Shown here: one piece after another, positions 27,408 through 36,116 of the stretch | How the letters are laid out: each line of letters begins with the position of its first letter | How positions within the stretch are numbered: the stretch's first letter is position 1 | DNA from: Acidobacteriota bacterium | GTDB lineage: Bacteria > Acidobacteriota > Terriglobia > Bryobacterales > Bryobacteraceae | NCBI GenBank assembly: GCA_026393985.1 | Contig: JAPKZB010000062.1 | Span: forward strand, 58,959-122,958 | Direction of reading: 5' to 3' | Length of the DNA: 64,000 bases | Position numbers and translations under genes: made by a program | The notes under the pieces: model-generated | The model's input: only the letters and a program-made list of their open reading frames with translations | Told to the model about the DNA's origin: nothing | Databases searched by the model: none

Positions 27408-27755
27408 GTGTCCACCTGCACCATCCATCCTGAACATACGCACCAACACGAAGCCGGCTGCGGCCACACCGCCGTCCGGCACGACGATCACATCGACTAT
27501 CTCCACGATGGTCATCTGCACCACCTGCATGATGGCCACGTCGACGAGCACAGCATCGCTCTGTCGTCGGTCAACCCGGCCGCCTGCACCCCGCAGCACG
27601 CCTGCGGCGCTCATGACGCCACCCATGTCCACGGCGCCGACTGCGGCCACGAAGCCGTTCCCCACGGCGACCACATCGACTACCTGGTTAATGGACATCT
27701 CCATCACCCCCACAGCGGCCACTGCGACGATCACGGCCCCCTGGCGACCGTCTAA
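27408..27755 (+). CDS. histidine-rich metal-binding protein with two repeats
   Basis: 115 residues from a GTG preceded by AAGGAG. About 27 residues are His and six are Cys. Two copies of a 20-odd-residue unit, HDDHIDYLHDGHLHHLHDGH and HGDHIDYLVNGHLHHPHSGH, are separated by a Cys/His linker. No signal peptide or membrane segment. Composition and neighbours indicate cytoplasmic zinc (or nickel/copper) buffering. Located six bases after the ArsR gene and eleven before the Fur-family gene. Confidence 0.85.
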   Translation: MSTCTIHPEHTHQHEAGCGHTAVRHDDHIDYLHDGHLHHLHDGHVDEHSIALSSVNPAACTPQHACGAHDATHVHGADCGHEAVPHGDHIDYLVNGHLHHPHSGHCDDHGPLATV

Positions 27756-27766
27756 GGCTCTGGTTC

Positions 27767-28165
27767 ATGCCCTCTCCTGAACCCGTCCTCAATCGCAACA
27801 CCCGCCAGCGCAGGGCCATTCGCGAAGCCTTCGTGTCCGCTGACCGGCCCTTGAACCCGAACGAGGTTCTCGAACTCGCCGCCGCCGGACACGAAGGCAT
27901 CGGCATTGCCACCGTGTACCGCAACATCAAAGCGCTCGTCGAAGAGGGCTGGTTGACCACCGTCGAACTACCCGGAGAATCGGCCCGCTACGAACTGGCC
28001 GGCAAAGCCCACCACCATCACTTCCACTGCAAGCAGTGCGGGAAGGTCTACGAACTCCACGGCTGCCTGCCGGGTTTCAAGACCCTGGCCCCGCCCGGCT
28101 TCGAGGTCACCGGACACGAGGTACTGCTCTACGGGATTTGCCAGTCCTGCAGCGCCGGCCGCTAA
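27767..28165 (+). CDS. Fur-family regulator, Zur-like
   Basis: 132 residues. The N-terminal winged helix (RQRRAIREAFVSADRPLNPNEVLELA, with IGIATVYRNIKALVEEGWL) is followed by the Fur dimerisation domain with HHHHFHCKQCGKVYEL and a C-terminal GICQSCSAGR. This supplies the two CxxC pairs of the structural zinc site and the His-rich sensor region. The link to a SmtB-like repressor and a His-rich protein favours zinc uptake control (Zur) over iron. Third gene of the cluster. Confidence 0.88.
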   Translation: MPSPEPVLNRNTRQRRAIREAFVSADRPLNPNEVLELAAAGHEGIGIATVYRNIKALVEEGWLTTVELPGESARYELAGKAHHHHFHCKQCGKVYELHGCLPGFKTLAPPGFEVTGHEVLLYGICQSCSAGR

Positions 28166-28198
28166 CGCCGGGGACACACCGGGCCCCCGGCCAACCGT

Positions 28199-28846
28199 CT
28201 ACGGCTTCAAAAACGCCGGAAACTCCTTGCGCAGCTTCGTCACCTTGGGCGAGGAGTTCACTACTACGTACGGATGATTGGGATTCCGCTTGACGAAGTC
28301 CTGGTGGTAATCCTCGGCCGGATAGAACGCCTTCAGCGGCGCCAACTCGGTCACGATCTTGCCGCTGAACGCCTTGGCCTGCTCGAGCTGCGCGATGTAG
28401 GCCGTCGCCACCCGCTTCTCCTCCTCACTGGCATAGAAGATCGCGGATCGATACTGCGGCCCGTAGTCCGGACCCTGCCGGTTCAACTGCGTCGGATCGT
28501 GGGCCACGGCAAAGAAGATCTGAAGAATCCGTCCGTAAGAGATCTTCGCCGGGTCATAAGTCACCTCAATCGACTCGGCGTGCTTGGTCCGGCCGGAACC
28601 CACCATTTCGTAGGTGGCCGAAGCCAGGTCGCCGCCCGAATACCCGGACACCACTTTCTCCACCCCGGCCACGGCTTCAAACACCGCTTCCGTGCACCAG
28701 AAACAGCCTCCGGCCACCACGGCCTTCTGCCGGCCCTTCGCTTTGGCCGGGTCCATGTCCTGCACCGGCGCGGGCAGTGGTATCCGGGGCGCGGCGGAGC
28801 AGCCGAGGCCCGCCAGCAGGGCAAGCATAACGATCTGTCGGAACAT
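28199..28846 (-). CDS. msrA: peptide-methionine (S)-S-oxide reductase, exported
   Basis: 215 residues with an N-terminal signal ending near GLGCSA, possibly lipidated although the lipobox is imperfect. The active motif [20 protein letters not shown] has the catalytic Cys at 48. Further conserved pieces: [44 protein letters not shown]. It repairs S-sulfoxides of methionine in envelope proteins. Directly downstream of msrB on the same strand (start 9 bp after the msrB stop). Confidence 0.94.
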   Translation of the reverse strand: MFRQIVMLALLAGLGCSAAPRIPLPAPVQDMDPAKAKGRQKAVVAGGCFWCTEAVFEAVAGVEKVVSGYSGGDLASATYEMVGSGRTKHAESIEVTYDPAKISYGRILQIFFAVAHDPTQLNRQGPDYGPQYRSAIFYASEEEKRVATAYIAQLEQAKAFSGKIVTELAPLKAFYPAEDYHQDFVKRNPNHPYVVVNSSPKVTKLRKEFPAFLKP

Positions 28847-28855
28847 CCTAGCCTC

Positions 28856-29254
28856 CTATTCGCCGTCCGCTCGCGCGACAAAGCGCAGCGAGACCGAATT
28901 CATACAGTAGCGCAGGCCGGTCGGCCGCGGCCCGTCGGGAAACACGTGGCCCAGATGGGCCTCGCACCGGGCGCACACCACCTCGGTCCGGGTCATGAAC
29001 AGCGAACGGTCCACATGCTCGCCCACACTGTCCGGCGCCGCCGGCTGATAGAAGCTCGGCCACCCCGTGCCCGAGTCAAACTTATCCCGCGAATCGAACA
29101 GCGGCGCGTCGCAGCAGACGCATCGGTAGACGCCGTCTCCCTTATGGGCGTTGTATTCGCCCGTAAACGCCCGCTCCGTGCCCTTGCGGCGAGTTACTTC
29201 GTACTGCAGCGGCGTCAGCTGCCGCCGCCATTCTTCTTCGGTTTTGGTGATCAT
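28856..29254 (-). CDS. msrB: peptide-methionine (R)-S-oxide reductase
   Basis: 132 residues. CVCCDAPLF and [12 protein letters not shown] provide the two CxxC zinc pairs, [11 protein letters not shown] is the substrate loop, and [11 protein letters not shown] contains the catalytic Cys. No signal peptide, so it appears cytosolic while its partner MsrA appears exported. Start ATG lies one base after the stop of the upstream small gene. Confidence 0.94.
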   Translation of the reverse strand: MITKTEEEWRRQLTPLQYEVTRRKGTERAFTGEYNAHKGDGVYRCVCCDAPLFDSRDKFDSGTGWPSFYQPAAPDSVGEHVDRSLFMTRTEVVCARCEAHLGHVFPDGPRPTGLRYCMNSVSLRFVARADGE

Positions 29255-29255
29255 G

Positions 29256-29696
29256 TTACTCCGTTAGCCGGATGCGCCGGCCTGTTAACTTTGCCGCTTC
29301 GGCAACCAGCATTTCGTTGAGCGCCCGCCGGAAGGCCGCATCGTCGCGGCGCACGGCGTCCCGCGTGCGGTCGAGCGCCCGGTAGTCGAACGAATAGAGA
29401 TCGGTGAACGAACTGGCTTCCAGGCCATAGGCCGCATTCAGCCGATCGATATTGTAGCCGTAGGTCTCCTTGAGGAACTCCACGTACTGCTGCTTGCCCG
29501 GGGCTTCGTCCGGCAGGCGTCGCACGAGTTCGAGATGGGCCGCCGTGGCCCCCGTCCAGGTATACTCCACCTTGGGTTCGTTTCGCAAAACCGCGCGTGC
29601 CGCGCGCGCCCACGCCGGGAGCGTATCGGGGGCATACGGGTCGGCCTCGGGCAGCGCCGGCAGCCGGATCACCAATGCCGCGACAAGGAGAAGCAT
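29256..29696 (-). CDS. small probably secreted protein of unknown function
   Basis: 146 residues with a hydrophobic start ([20 protein letters not shown]) that looks like a signal peptide. The middle [27 protein letters not shown] faintly recalls sequences seen in glycoside-hydrolase catalytic barrels, but the protein is far too short for such an enzyme. It is followed by msrB after one base. Its start codon abuts that of tag on the other strand (CATATG). Function unknown. Confidence 0.65.
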   Translation of the reverse strand: MLLLVAALVIRLPALPEADPYAPDTLPAWARAARAVLRNEPKVEYTWTGATAAHLELVRRLPDEAPGKQQYVEFLKETYGYNIDRLNAAYGLEASSFTDLYSFDYRALDRTRDAVRRDDAAFRRALNEMLVAEAAKLTGRRIRLTE

Positions 29697-30227
29697 ATGG
29701 GTTTATCGTACTGCGCCGCCGTCCGCCGGGGCGTGGACGCCTGGAACACGCAATACCACGACACCGAATACGGCTTCCCGCTCGCCACCGACGACGAGCT
29801 CTTCGAACGGCTGATCCTCGAAATCAACCAGGCTGGCCTGTCTTGGCTCACCATCCTCGAAAAGCGCGAAGGCTTCCGCCGCGCCTACCACCAATTCCGC
29901 ATCGATCAGGTCGCCGCCTACGGCGACGCCGACCGCGCCCGTCTCCTCGCCGACCCCGGCATCATCCGCAACCGCCTCAAAATCAACGCGGCCATCGAAA
30001 ACGCCCGCCGCCTCCAGACCTTGGGTTCGTTTCGCAAATTCCTCGATTCCCATGCCCCGCGCGACCGCGCCGCCTGGACCCGCCTGTTCAAACAGACCTT
30101 CGTCTTCACCGGCGGCGAAATCGTCAACGAGTTTCTGCTGAGCACCGGCTATCTGCCCGGCGCCCACGGTCCGGACTGCCCCGTCTACCACCGCATCAAC
30201 GATTTAACATTCGCACGCCGGCGATGA
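29697..30227 (+). CDS. tag: DNA-3-methyladenine glycosylase I
   Basis: 176 residues from an ATG preceded by AAGGAGAAGC. NQAGLSWLTILEKREGFRRA is the signature of the family's base-recognition helix. C6 and H21 near the N-terminus and HGPDC near the C-terminus (spacing His-x3-Cys) match the four zinc ligands of E. coli Tag. Removes 3-methyladenine from alkylated DNA. A longer reading upstream lies opposite the divergent small gene and is not used. It overlaps the convergent transporter by about 32 bp. Confidence 0.92.
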   Translation: MGLSYCAAVRRGVDAWNTQYHDTEYGFPLATDDELFERLILEINQAGLSWLTILEKREGFRRAYHQFRIDQVAAYGDADRARLLADPGIIRNRLKINAAIENARRLQTLGSFRKFLDSHAPRDRAAWTRLFKQTFVFTGGEIVNEFLLSTGYLPGAHGPDCPVYHRINDLTFARRR

Positions 30228-31155
30228 CAATCGCACCGCCTAGCAGCGTCGCCCCGCTCACCGCCTCGCCCAGAAACACCGAGCTCAAAATCACCCCGAA
30301 CACCGGAACCAGGTTGATGAAGATCGACGCCCGGCTCGGCCCGATCTGCCCGATGCCTTTGAGATAAAGCAGAAACGCCGCCGTCGTGCCGCCCCAGCCG
30401 AGAAAGGCCGCCGCCAGCCACACCTTCGGGCTCCAAGGCGCCGCGGGGGGCGCCTGCAGCGCGGCATAGGCCACCAACGCCGCCGTCCCCAGCCAGGTGG
30501 AGTAGGCCGTGGCCGCCACGGCGGGAAGCTTCCCCGTCACCGTGCGGCCGAGCAGCGTGTAGATCACCCACGAGACCGCGCAGCCGAGAATCCACAGATC
30601 GCCCGTATTGAGCCCATTGGCAAACAGCCGCCCCGGCTCGCCCTGCGAAAGCACCAGCACCGCCCCGCACAGACTCACGAGCAAACCGGCTACCTTGATC
30701 GGCGTTACTTTTTCGCCCCACACCAGCGCCGAAAACAGAAACACGAACATCGGCTGCATCGCGGCCACCATAGAAGCCCGGCCCGCCGGCACCGTCCGCA
30801 GTCCATTAAAAAAACAGATGTTGTAGCAGAACACGCCGAACAGGCCCATCGCCGCCAGCCGCCAGAACAGAGGAGCCGTCAGCGCCGGCCATCGCCGGTA
30901 GAACAGCAGCACGGCCAGCAGCCCCAGCGACCCAAAGCCGAAGCGGCCAAGCGAGCCATAGACCGCGGGCACCCCTTCGGCCGCAATCAGCCGGCCACAA
31001 AGCCAGGAGGTGCCCCAGAGCAGGGCGGTGAGAGTGAGTTGCCAGTAGGCGCGCGCGTTCGAGATGCCTCTATTATCGAATGATGCAGTTTCGCAGTGTT
31101 GGTATCGGCGTAGCGGCGGCGTGGATGGCGCTTTTGGTGGCCACCGAAGCAGCAC
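30196..31155 (-). CDS. EamA/DMT family transporter
   Basis: Up to 319 residues. Ten hydrophobic segments in two five-helix halves, starting at LTLTALLWGTSWLCGRLIA, with the second EamA unit around LWILGCAVSWVIYTLLGRTV and GWGGTTAAFLLYLKGI. The start is uncertain: the first 35 residues (from ATG 31155) do not look like transporter sequence and would lie across the start of the divergent gene. A start nearer 31070 would need a rare codon (ATC). Likely exports small metabolites. Confidence 0.85.
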   Translation of the reverse strand: MLLRWPPKAPSTPPLRRYQHCETASFDNRGISNARAYWQLTLTALLWGTSWLCGRLIAAEGVPAVYGSLGRFGFGSLGLLAVLLFYRRWPALTAPLFWRLAAMGLFGVFCYNICFFNGLRTVPAGRASMVAAMQPMFVFLFSALVWGEKVTPIKVAGLLVSLCGAVLVLSQGEPGRLFANGLNTGDLWILGCAVSWVIYTLLGRTVTGKLPAVAATAYSTWLGTAALVAYAALQAPPAAPWSPKVWLAAAFLGWGGTTAAFLLYLKGIGQIGPSRASIFINLVPVFGVILSSVFLGEAVSGATLLGGAIVIAGVRMLNR

Positions 31156-31661
31156 GGTGGGCCGTTCATCCCATCGAACAGCAGTTGGCCGTCTCGCGCG
31201 CCCTGCTGCTGCTGTTCGCGACGGGCATGTATTTCTCGGGCTCGGGAGACTATGGTCTACGCGCGCCGGGGCGGCTGCCGTGGATCTGGATGGTGCCGGT
31301 GAGCCTCGCGCTGGGCGCGAGCGTCGGGGTGGCGGGCGCGATCCCAGGGCCGTGGTGGCTCTGGGTCTTTATCGGCTTTGCCGACGAGGTCTTCGTCCGC
31401 GGCTGGCTGCAGGCGGCGCTGGCGCCCGTCCGGCAGAAGCTCGGCGAGTGGAGCCTTCCCGTGCTGGCGAGCGGCCTGTTTGCCGGGTCGATGTACCTGA
31501 CTCTGATGAAGCAGCGTGCCCCGGGGCCGGCCATCGTCGCGCTGGTCGTGGGTTCGACGGCGCTTGGTTTGGCCGCCGCCAGGCTGCGGGAGCAGTCCGG
31601 TAGCCTGGCGGGGCCGGTGGCGATGCACGTCCTGTTTGGTCTGGGCGTGGCGCTCGCTTAG
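31080..31661 (+). CDS. divergent CPBP/CAAX-protease-like membrane protein
   Basis: 193 residues with about six hydrophobic segments. The segment FIGFADEVFVRGWLQAAL sits where CPBP glutamic proteases have EExxxR: the first Glu is Asp and the second is kept, with Arg four residues on. The His expected in the next helix (S-x-x-F-A-x-x-H) is absent (SGLFAGSMYLTL), although GPVAMHVLFG near the C-terminus has a His. Either a degenerate relative or a different function. Divergent from the transporter gene, with overlapping 5' ends. Confidence 0.6.
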   Translation: MMQFRSVGIGVAAAWMALLVATEAARWAVHPIEQQLAVSRALLLLFATGMYFSGSGDYGLRAPGRLPWIWMVPVSLALGASVGVAGAIPGPWWLWVFIGFADEVFVRGWLQAALAPVRQKLGEWSLPVLASGLFAGSMYLTLMKQRAPGPAIVALVVGSTALGLAAARLREQSGSLAGPVAMHVLFGLGVALA

Positions 31662-32881
31662 CTGACGACGTAGTCCCAGCCAAAGCCGGGACGCTCGGGC
31701 GGCCGCATGTAAATGCCTTCCGGTCCCCGGCTGATGTTATAGGTCTCCTCAAAGATCTGGTAGACCTCTTTCGGCCCGCCCGGAGCCGGCAGGAAGAGTT
31801 CGGACCACGGGGCGTTCACTTGCGACAGCGTGAAGTGCGCCGCGCCGTTCAGACCGCCGCCGTGCGGAATCACCGGGATGTCATAGGCCGCCGCCAGCGC
31901 GCCAATGCGCCGCAGTTCGGTCATGCCGCCGCACCAGTTCAGGTCGGGCTGCCAGATCGAAGCGCCGTTGTGTTCGAGCAGATAGCGGAAGCCGTAGCGG
32001 CCGTACTCGTGTTCGCCGGTAGCGATGCGCGTCGATTTGATCTGCGCGTTCAAGCGGCCGAAGCCGGCGTAGTCGTGCGGCTGCAGCACCTCCTCCATCC
32101 AGTACACGCGCTGGGACGCCATCATCTCGGCCATCTCCACCGTGTACCGCTCGGTCCACGCCATCCAGCAGTCGAGCATGATCTCGCCGTCGGGCCCCAG
32201 CGCCTTCCGGGCGCGTTCGACCAGCGCCAGATTGGCCTTCATGCCCGCGCGCCCATCGGCCGGACCGTGCGGGATGGCGAGCTTGAGCTTGGAGTAACCG
32301 AACTCGACGTGCTGCTCAATGTCGTTGCCCGTGCAGTAGGTCGGAATCCGGTCTTTCACTTCGCCGCCGAGCAGCTTGTAGACAGGAACGTTCAGCGCCT
32401 TGCCGACGATGTCCCACATCGCATTGTCCACCGCGCTGATGGCGTTCATGGTTACGCCCATGCGGCCGTAGTTCATGGTCGACCGCCAGCAGATGTCCCA
32501 GTTGCGTTCAATGTCGAACGGGTCCCGGCCCATCAACAGCTTTGCGAGGTGATCGACCACCACCGGTCCGCCGCCGGGGCCGCCGCTGCCATAGCCGGTG
32601 ATGCCCTTGTCGGTGGTGATCTCCACCGTGATGCTCGGCACCTTGCCGGGGTTGGGGAAGAACAGCTCGCGGCGGGCCTTGAATTCGGGGTAGATCGACA
32701 TGGGATTGGCGACCTCCACGTATTGCGTGGACCACGCGCCGGCGGCGGGCTTGAATTCGGGATACGGCTTTCGCGGCTTGACGTTCACCAGGCGGATGCC
32801 CGTGATCTTCAGCTTCGATTTTTCCTGGGCCCAGCCTAAGGCGGGCAGTGTGATGAGAGAGAGTAGGTCTCGGCGTCGCAT
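31658..32881 (-). CDS. enolase-superfamily dehydratase, L-rhamnonate dehydratase-like
   Basis: 407 residues; the N-terminus (MRRRDLLSLITLPALGWA) is a probable Tat or Sec signal. The capping region contains VEVANPMSIYPEFKARRELF, typical of L-rhamnonate dehydratases. The barrel has MLDCWMAWTERYT, VYWMEEVLQPHDYAGF, STRIATGEHEYGRYGF, IWQPDLNWCGG and VIPHGGG, matching in order the metal ligands and catalytic His of RhmD. Would convert L-rhamnonate to 2-keto-3-deoxy-rhamnonate. Overlaps the convergent membrane-protein gene by 4 bp and stands alone on its strand. Confidence 0.85.
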   Translation of the reverse strand: MRRRDLLSLITLPALGWAQEKSKLKITGIRLVNVKPRKPYPEFKPAAGAWSTQYVEVANPMSIYPEFKARRELFFPNPGKVPSITVEITTDKGITGYGSGGPGGGPVVVDHLAKLLMGRDPFDIERNWDICWRSTMNYGRMGVTMNAISAVDNAMWDIVGKALNVPVYKLLGGEVKDRIPTYCTGNDIEQHVEFGYSKLKLAIPHGPADGRAGMKANLALVERARKALGPDGEIMLDCWMAWTERYTVEMAEMMASQRVYWMEEVLQPHDYAGFGRLNAQIKSTRIATGEHEYGRYGFRYLLEHNGASIWQPDLNWCGGMTELRRIGALAAAYDIPVIPHGGGLNGAAHFTLSQVNAPWSELFLPAPGGPKEVYQIFEETYNISRGPEGIYMRPPERPGFGWDYVVS

Positions 32882-32917
32882 AGGGATCTTGAACTTGACG
32901 CTATGACTCTACACAAT

Positions 32918-33709
32918 TCAGCGCGATTCCTCAATCCGCAGGGCGATGTCGTCGAGCAGCGGCAGGCAATCGCCCAGCCGCTCGGCCAGATAGTCGGGCT
33001 GACCGCGGCGCAGGGTCTGCTCGGCTTCGAGCGTCCGCGCGGCCCGTTCGCCGTAAGAGAGCGCCTCGTATTCGGCGGCCGTTAGGCCTACCTCATTGCC
33101 GCAACTCGTCAGGCCAATTGTCCACATGCCGGCGTTGCGGCCTTCGGCGATATCGCTCGGGGTATCGCCAATCTTCACGCAGTGCGCGAGCGGATAGACG
33201 TTCAACAGCGCGGCGTTGCGAAACACCATCCAGGGCGCGGGTCGGCCGCCGCCCACCTCGTCCGGGGTGACGCTCGCCTCGGGCGTGTAGCCTTCGCGGG
33301 CGGCGCGACGCATGACGACATCGAGCATCTCGCGCGTGTAGCCGGTCGTTGAGCCAATGCGAATGCCCCGGCGCCGGCACTCGGCGATGAACTCGACGAC
33401 ACCGTCAATAACGCCGGAGTGGTGTTCAAGAATGTTCAACTGCCGCGGGACGAAGCTTTCAAACAGCGCCTGTACATCACCTTCGGCCGGCGGCGCGCCG
33501 TGGCGGCTCGCCCAGGCTTCGGCGACGCGGGGCAGGGCACAGATGGCGCGAATCTGATCCTTTTTGAGCAGGCCCATCTGATGGCGCGCCTCGCGGCGTT
33601 CGAGCGGCACACCCCGCAGCGCAAAGATCTCCTGCAGCACCACCACCGGCGCCAGACAACCATGGTCGACGGTGGTGCCCGCCCAATCGAGAATCACCGC
33701 CTTGATCAT
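32918..33709 (-). CDS. phnX: phosphonoacetaldehyde hydrolase (phosphonatase)
   Basis: 263 residues, a HAD-superfamily enzyme. ILDWAGTTVDHG carries the nucleophile Asp8. MGLLKKDQIRA supplies the Schiff-base Lys49, 41 residues on, as in the known enzyme (Asp12/Lys53). Other HAD motifs: IGSTTGYTREM and VKIGDTPSDIAEGRNAGMW. It cleaves the C-P bond of phosphonoacetaldehyde to acetaldehyde and phosphate in the cytoplasm. Its start overlaps the stop of the FAD oxidoreductase gene by 4 bp, and the two are known partners in phosphonate operons. Confidence 0.93.
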   Translation of the reverse strand: MIKAVILDWAGTTVDHGCLAPVVVLQEIFALRGVPLERREARHQMGLLKKDQIRAICALPRVAEAWASRHGAPPAEGDVQALFESFVPRQLNILEHHSGVIDGVVEFIAECRRRGIRIGSTTGYTREMLDVVMRRAAREGYTPEASVTPDEVGGGRPAPWMVFRNAALLNVYPLAHCVKIGDTPSDIAEGRNAGMWTIGLTSCGNEVGLTAAEYEALSYGERAARTLEAEQTLRRGQPDYLAERLGDCLPLLDDIALRIEESR

Positions 33710-34833
33710 AACGAGAGCGTCTCCGCGGCGAGGCCAAACGATAGCGTCATCCCGCTGCCGCCCGGCGCGGTGACTACGTGAACGCCGGGGGCCGGCGCAA
33801 AGCGGCAGTACGGCTCGTCCGGGTGCTTGGCGTAGACGCCGTGCCAGCGCTGCGTAATGGTCGGATCCGGGAAGCGGGCAAAGGTGGCCAGATAGCGCAG
33901 GACGAGATCGTCGAGTTCGGCCTTATCGAAGATATCGACGGCGAGGCCGTATTCGTGGGTATCGCCTAGGGTGATCTCCCCGGCGGCGGTCTGCGAAACG
34001 AGCACGTGGATGCCCCACCGGTCGTATTCGGGCGTCTCGGCGGCGATGCGCGCCTTCAGCCGCGGCAGCGACGGGCACAGGCCGAAGGAGCTGTAAAAGC
34101 GCAGCGTCAGGCCGGCGGCCAGCGACGGGCCCAACTGCCAGTGGTTGGGCTGCGCGGCGGTGCGCAGCATCTGCAGCTTGCAGCGCGTAATGCCGCTCGC
34201 GGCAAACAGGGCGGGGTAGAGCGTTTGGAAGTCGTCGCCGCCGCAGACGTAGACCGTCTCCACCTCCCAGGTCTGTTCGCCCGCCCGCACGCGCGGCAGC
34301 TCGATGCTGGTGACCGCGGTGTTGTAGCGCAGTGTGACGCCGCACTGTTCTTCGAGAAAGCCGGGCAGCGTGGCGATGGTCACCCGCGGGTCGACGACGA
34401 CCTCGGTGGGCGACCACAGGCCGCCGAGCAGCCCCTCCGGCACCACGGCCGGGCTGCGGGCGAGGACCTGCTCGGCGTTGAGCCAGGTGACTTCGAAGCC
34501 CTGCGCCGGGGCGAGCGCTGCGAACTCCTGCGCCACGGTGGCTTCGTCCTCGCGGTAGACGACATGCAGCGAGCCCGTGGGGTAGTGTGGCAGCCGGGCG
34601 GCGGCGATGACGTCGAGCCAGTGCGCCCGGCTGGTCATCGCCATCTGGTGCATCCGGCCGGCGGGTTGGCCCATGGGCCACAGCATGCCGAAGTTGCGGA
34701 TGGAAGCACCCATGGCGCGCGGCGAGCGCTCAAACAGTACAACGCTACGGCCCGCTTTGGCCGCCTGATACGCATGGGCCAGGCCCAGAATGCCGCCGCC
34801 TACTACGGCAACGTCGGCGCGGGTTTGAGACAT
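33706..34833 (-). CDS. FAD-dependent oxidoreductase, TIGR03364 / PbfC-type
   Basis: 375 residues from ATG 34833. The FAD site VAVVGGGILGLAHAYQAAKAG and the conserved GASIRNFGMLWPMGQPAGR define a TIGR03364-type member of the glycine-oxidase-like DAO fold, with C-terminal FAD contact APGGSGMTLSFGLAA. From memory, relatives called PbfC oxidise N-methyl-2-aminoethylphosphonate to phosphonoacetaldehyde, the substrate of PhnX. The tight overlap with phnX here agrees with that role. The start overlaps the transporter gene by about 31 bp. Confidence 0.88.
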   Translation of the reverse strand: MSQTRADVAVVGGGILGLAHAYQAAKAGRSVVLFERSPRAMGASIRNFGMLWPMGQPAGRMHQMAMTSRAHWLDVIAAARLPHYPTGSLHVVYREDEATVAQEFAALAPAQGFEVTWLNAEQVLARSPAVVPEGLLGGLWSPTEVVVDPRVTIATLPGFLEEQCGVTLRYNTAVTSIELPRVRAGEQTWEVETVYVCGGDDFQTLYPALFAASGITRCKLQMLRTAAQPNHWQLGPSLAAGLTLRFYSSFGLCPSLPRLKARIAAETPEYDRWGIHVLVSQTAAGEITLGDTHEYGLAVDIFDKAELDDLVLRYLATFARFPDPTITQRWHGVYAKHPDEPYCRFAPAPGVHVVTAPGGSGMTLSFGLAAETLSL

Positions 34834-36116
34834 AATGCGGGATCTTCCTCCGGAACGCGATAGCTCCATTTCACCGTAAGCAGCAGCCCGCCCGCCACCG
34901 AAAGGACAAAAAAGAGCCCGAATAGCGCGTCCCAGCCGAACCGCTGCACGACACCCGACACGAGAAAGGGCGACAAAAACTGCCCGGTCGAACCCGTGCC
35001 GTTCACAAAGCCCGACGCCGTGGCCGCCGTTTCGCGCGTCGAAGAGTCCTGCACGGCGGCGCCGCCCAGCAGCGTGTCGGGGCCGAGGTTGAGCAGGCCG
35101 ATCAGGGCGATAGCCGGCAGGATGATCCAGCTACCCGTCAGGCCAGCCATCGTCGGCAGCAGACAGGCACAGCCGAGACCCATCATCGCCAGCGCGCCGA
35201 CCGGAAAGCGGCGCGCCTGAAACAACTTGTCCGAGACGTAGCCGCTCAGGACGACCCCGGCGAAGCCACCCAACTCGAAAACCGAAGAGCTGTAGCCGGC
35301 CTCGGCCGGGCTGAAGCCGAGCCGCTCGGTGAGATAGACCGGCAGCCAGAATAGAAACGCGTAGCGGGTCATCTTCAGGCAGAAGTACGCCCCGGCGATC
35401 ACGCGGATGTTGCTGCTGCGGGCCACCTGAAGAAACTTGGCGAGGCTCTGCCGGGACTCGGCCCGGGTTTCGAGCGCAACCGGACCGTTGCGCACCAGCA
35501 CGGAAAAGCCCACGGCCAGCAGCATCAGCAGCGCGCCGGGCATCCACGCCCCGCGCTGCCAACTGGGGAAAAACAGAAGGGAACTCGTGGCGGCGAAAGT
35601 GCCAAAGGTGGTGGCGAGAAACGCCCCGAGCGCGTAGTTGGTACACCACCAGCCCATCACGACGCCGCGGTTACGCGCCTCAAACCAAGCCGCCATAATC
35701 TTCAGGAGCCCGGACCAGCCGCAGGCCTGCGCCATTCCGTTGATCGCCTGCAGGGCGATGATCGACGGCGTATCGGTGTGAAAGGCCATGGCCACGCTCG
35801 AAGCCCCGGCCACCAGCATGCCGGCCGTCACCACGCGCCGGGGGCCGAAGCGGTCAGACAGCGTTCCCATGACAAACTGGCCCACCGAGTACATCAGACT
35901 GTAGCCAAAGATGGCGGTGGCCAGTTGGTCTTTCGTAATGCCGGTATGCTGCTGCAGCAGCGGCATCAGCACGCTAAAGTTCTTCCGGCAGAGGTAGAAA
36001 CCGGCGTAAGCCAGCCAGGTGACCGCAAAGATGCGGACGCGCCAAGAATGAATTGACCCGTTTGTCACCAAACCTTGACTGTATCGTGTCCAGATTTCGA
36101 GATGATGAATCGACAT
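34803..36116 (-). CDS. MFS transporter, GlpT/organophosphate antiporter-like
   Basis: 437 residues from ATG 36116, which shares CATG with the divergent gene's start. A GTG at 36068 is an alternative. Twelve hydrophobic segments; FAVTWLAYAGFYLCRKNFSV and QFVMGTLSDRFGPRRVVTAG are typical of the organophosphate:phosphate antiporter (GlpT/UhpT) family, including the Arg-Lys pair in helix 1. With phnX and the FAD oxidase it forms an overlapping operon, so phosphonate uptake (for example aminoethylphosphonate or methylated forms) is a good inference. Longer upstream reading is opposite another gene and is not used. Confidence 0.87.
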   Translation of the reverse strand: MSIHHLEIWTRYSQGLVTNGSIHSWRVRIFAVTWLAYAGFYLCRKNFSVLMPLLQQHTGITKDQLATAIFGYSLMYSVGQFVMGTLSDRFGPRRVVTAGMLVAGASSVAMAFHTDTPSIIALQAINGMAQACGWSGLLKIMAAWFEARNRGVVMGWWCTNYALGAFLATTFGTFAATSSLLFFPSWQRGAWMPGALLMLLAVGFSVLVRNGPVALETRAESRQSLAKFLQVARSSNIRVIAGAYFCLKMTRYAFLFWLPVYLTERLGFSPAEAGYSSSVFELGGFAGVVLSGYVSDKLFQARRFPVGALAMMGLGCACLLPTMAGLTGSWIILPAIALIGLLNLGPDTLLGGAAVQDSSTRETAATASGFVNGTGSTGQFLSPFLVSGVVQRFGWDALFGLFFVLSVAGGLLLTVKWSYRVPEEDPALCLKPAPTLP

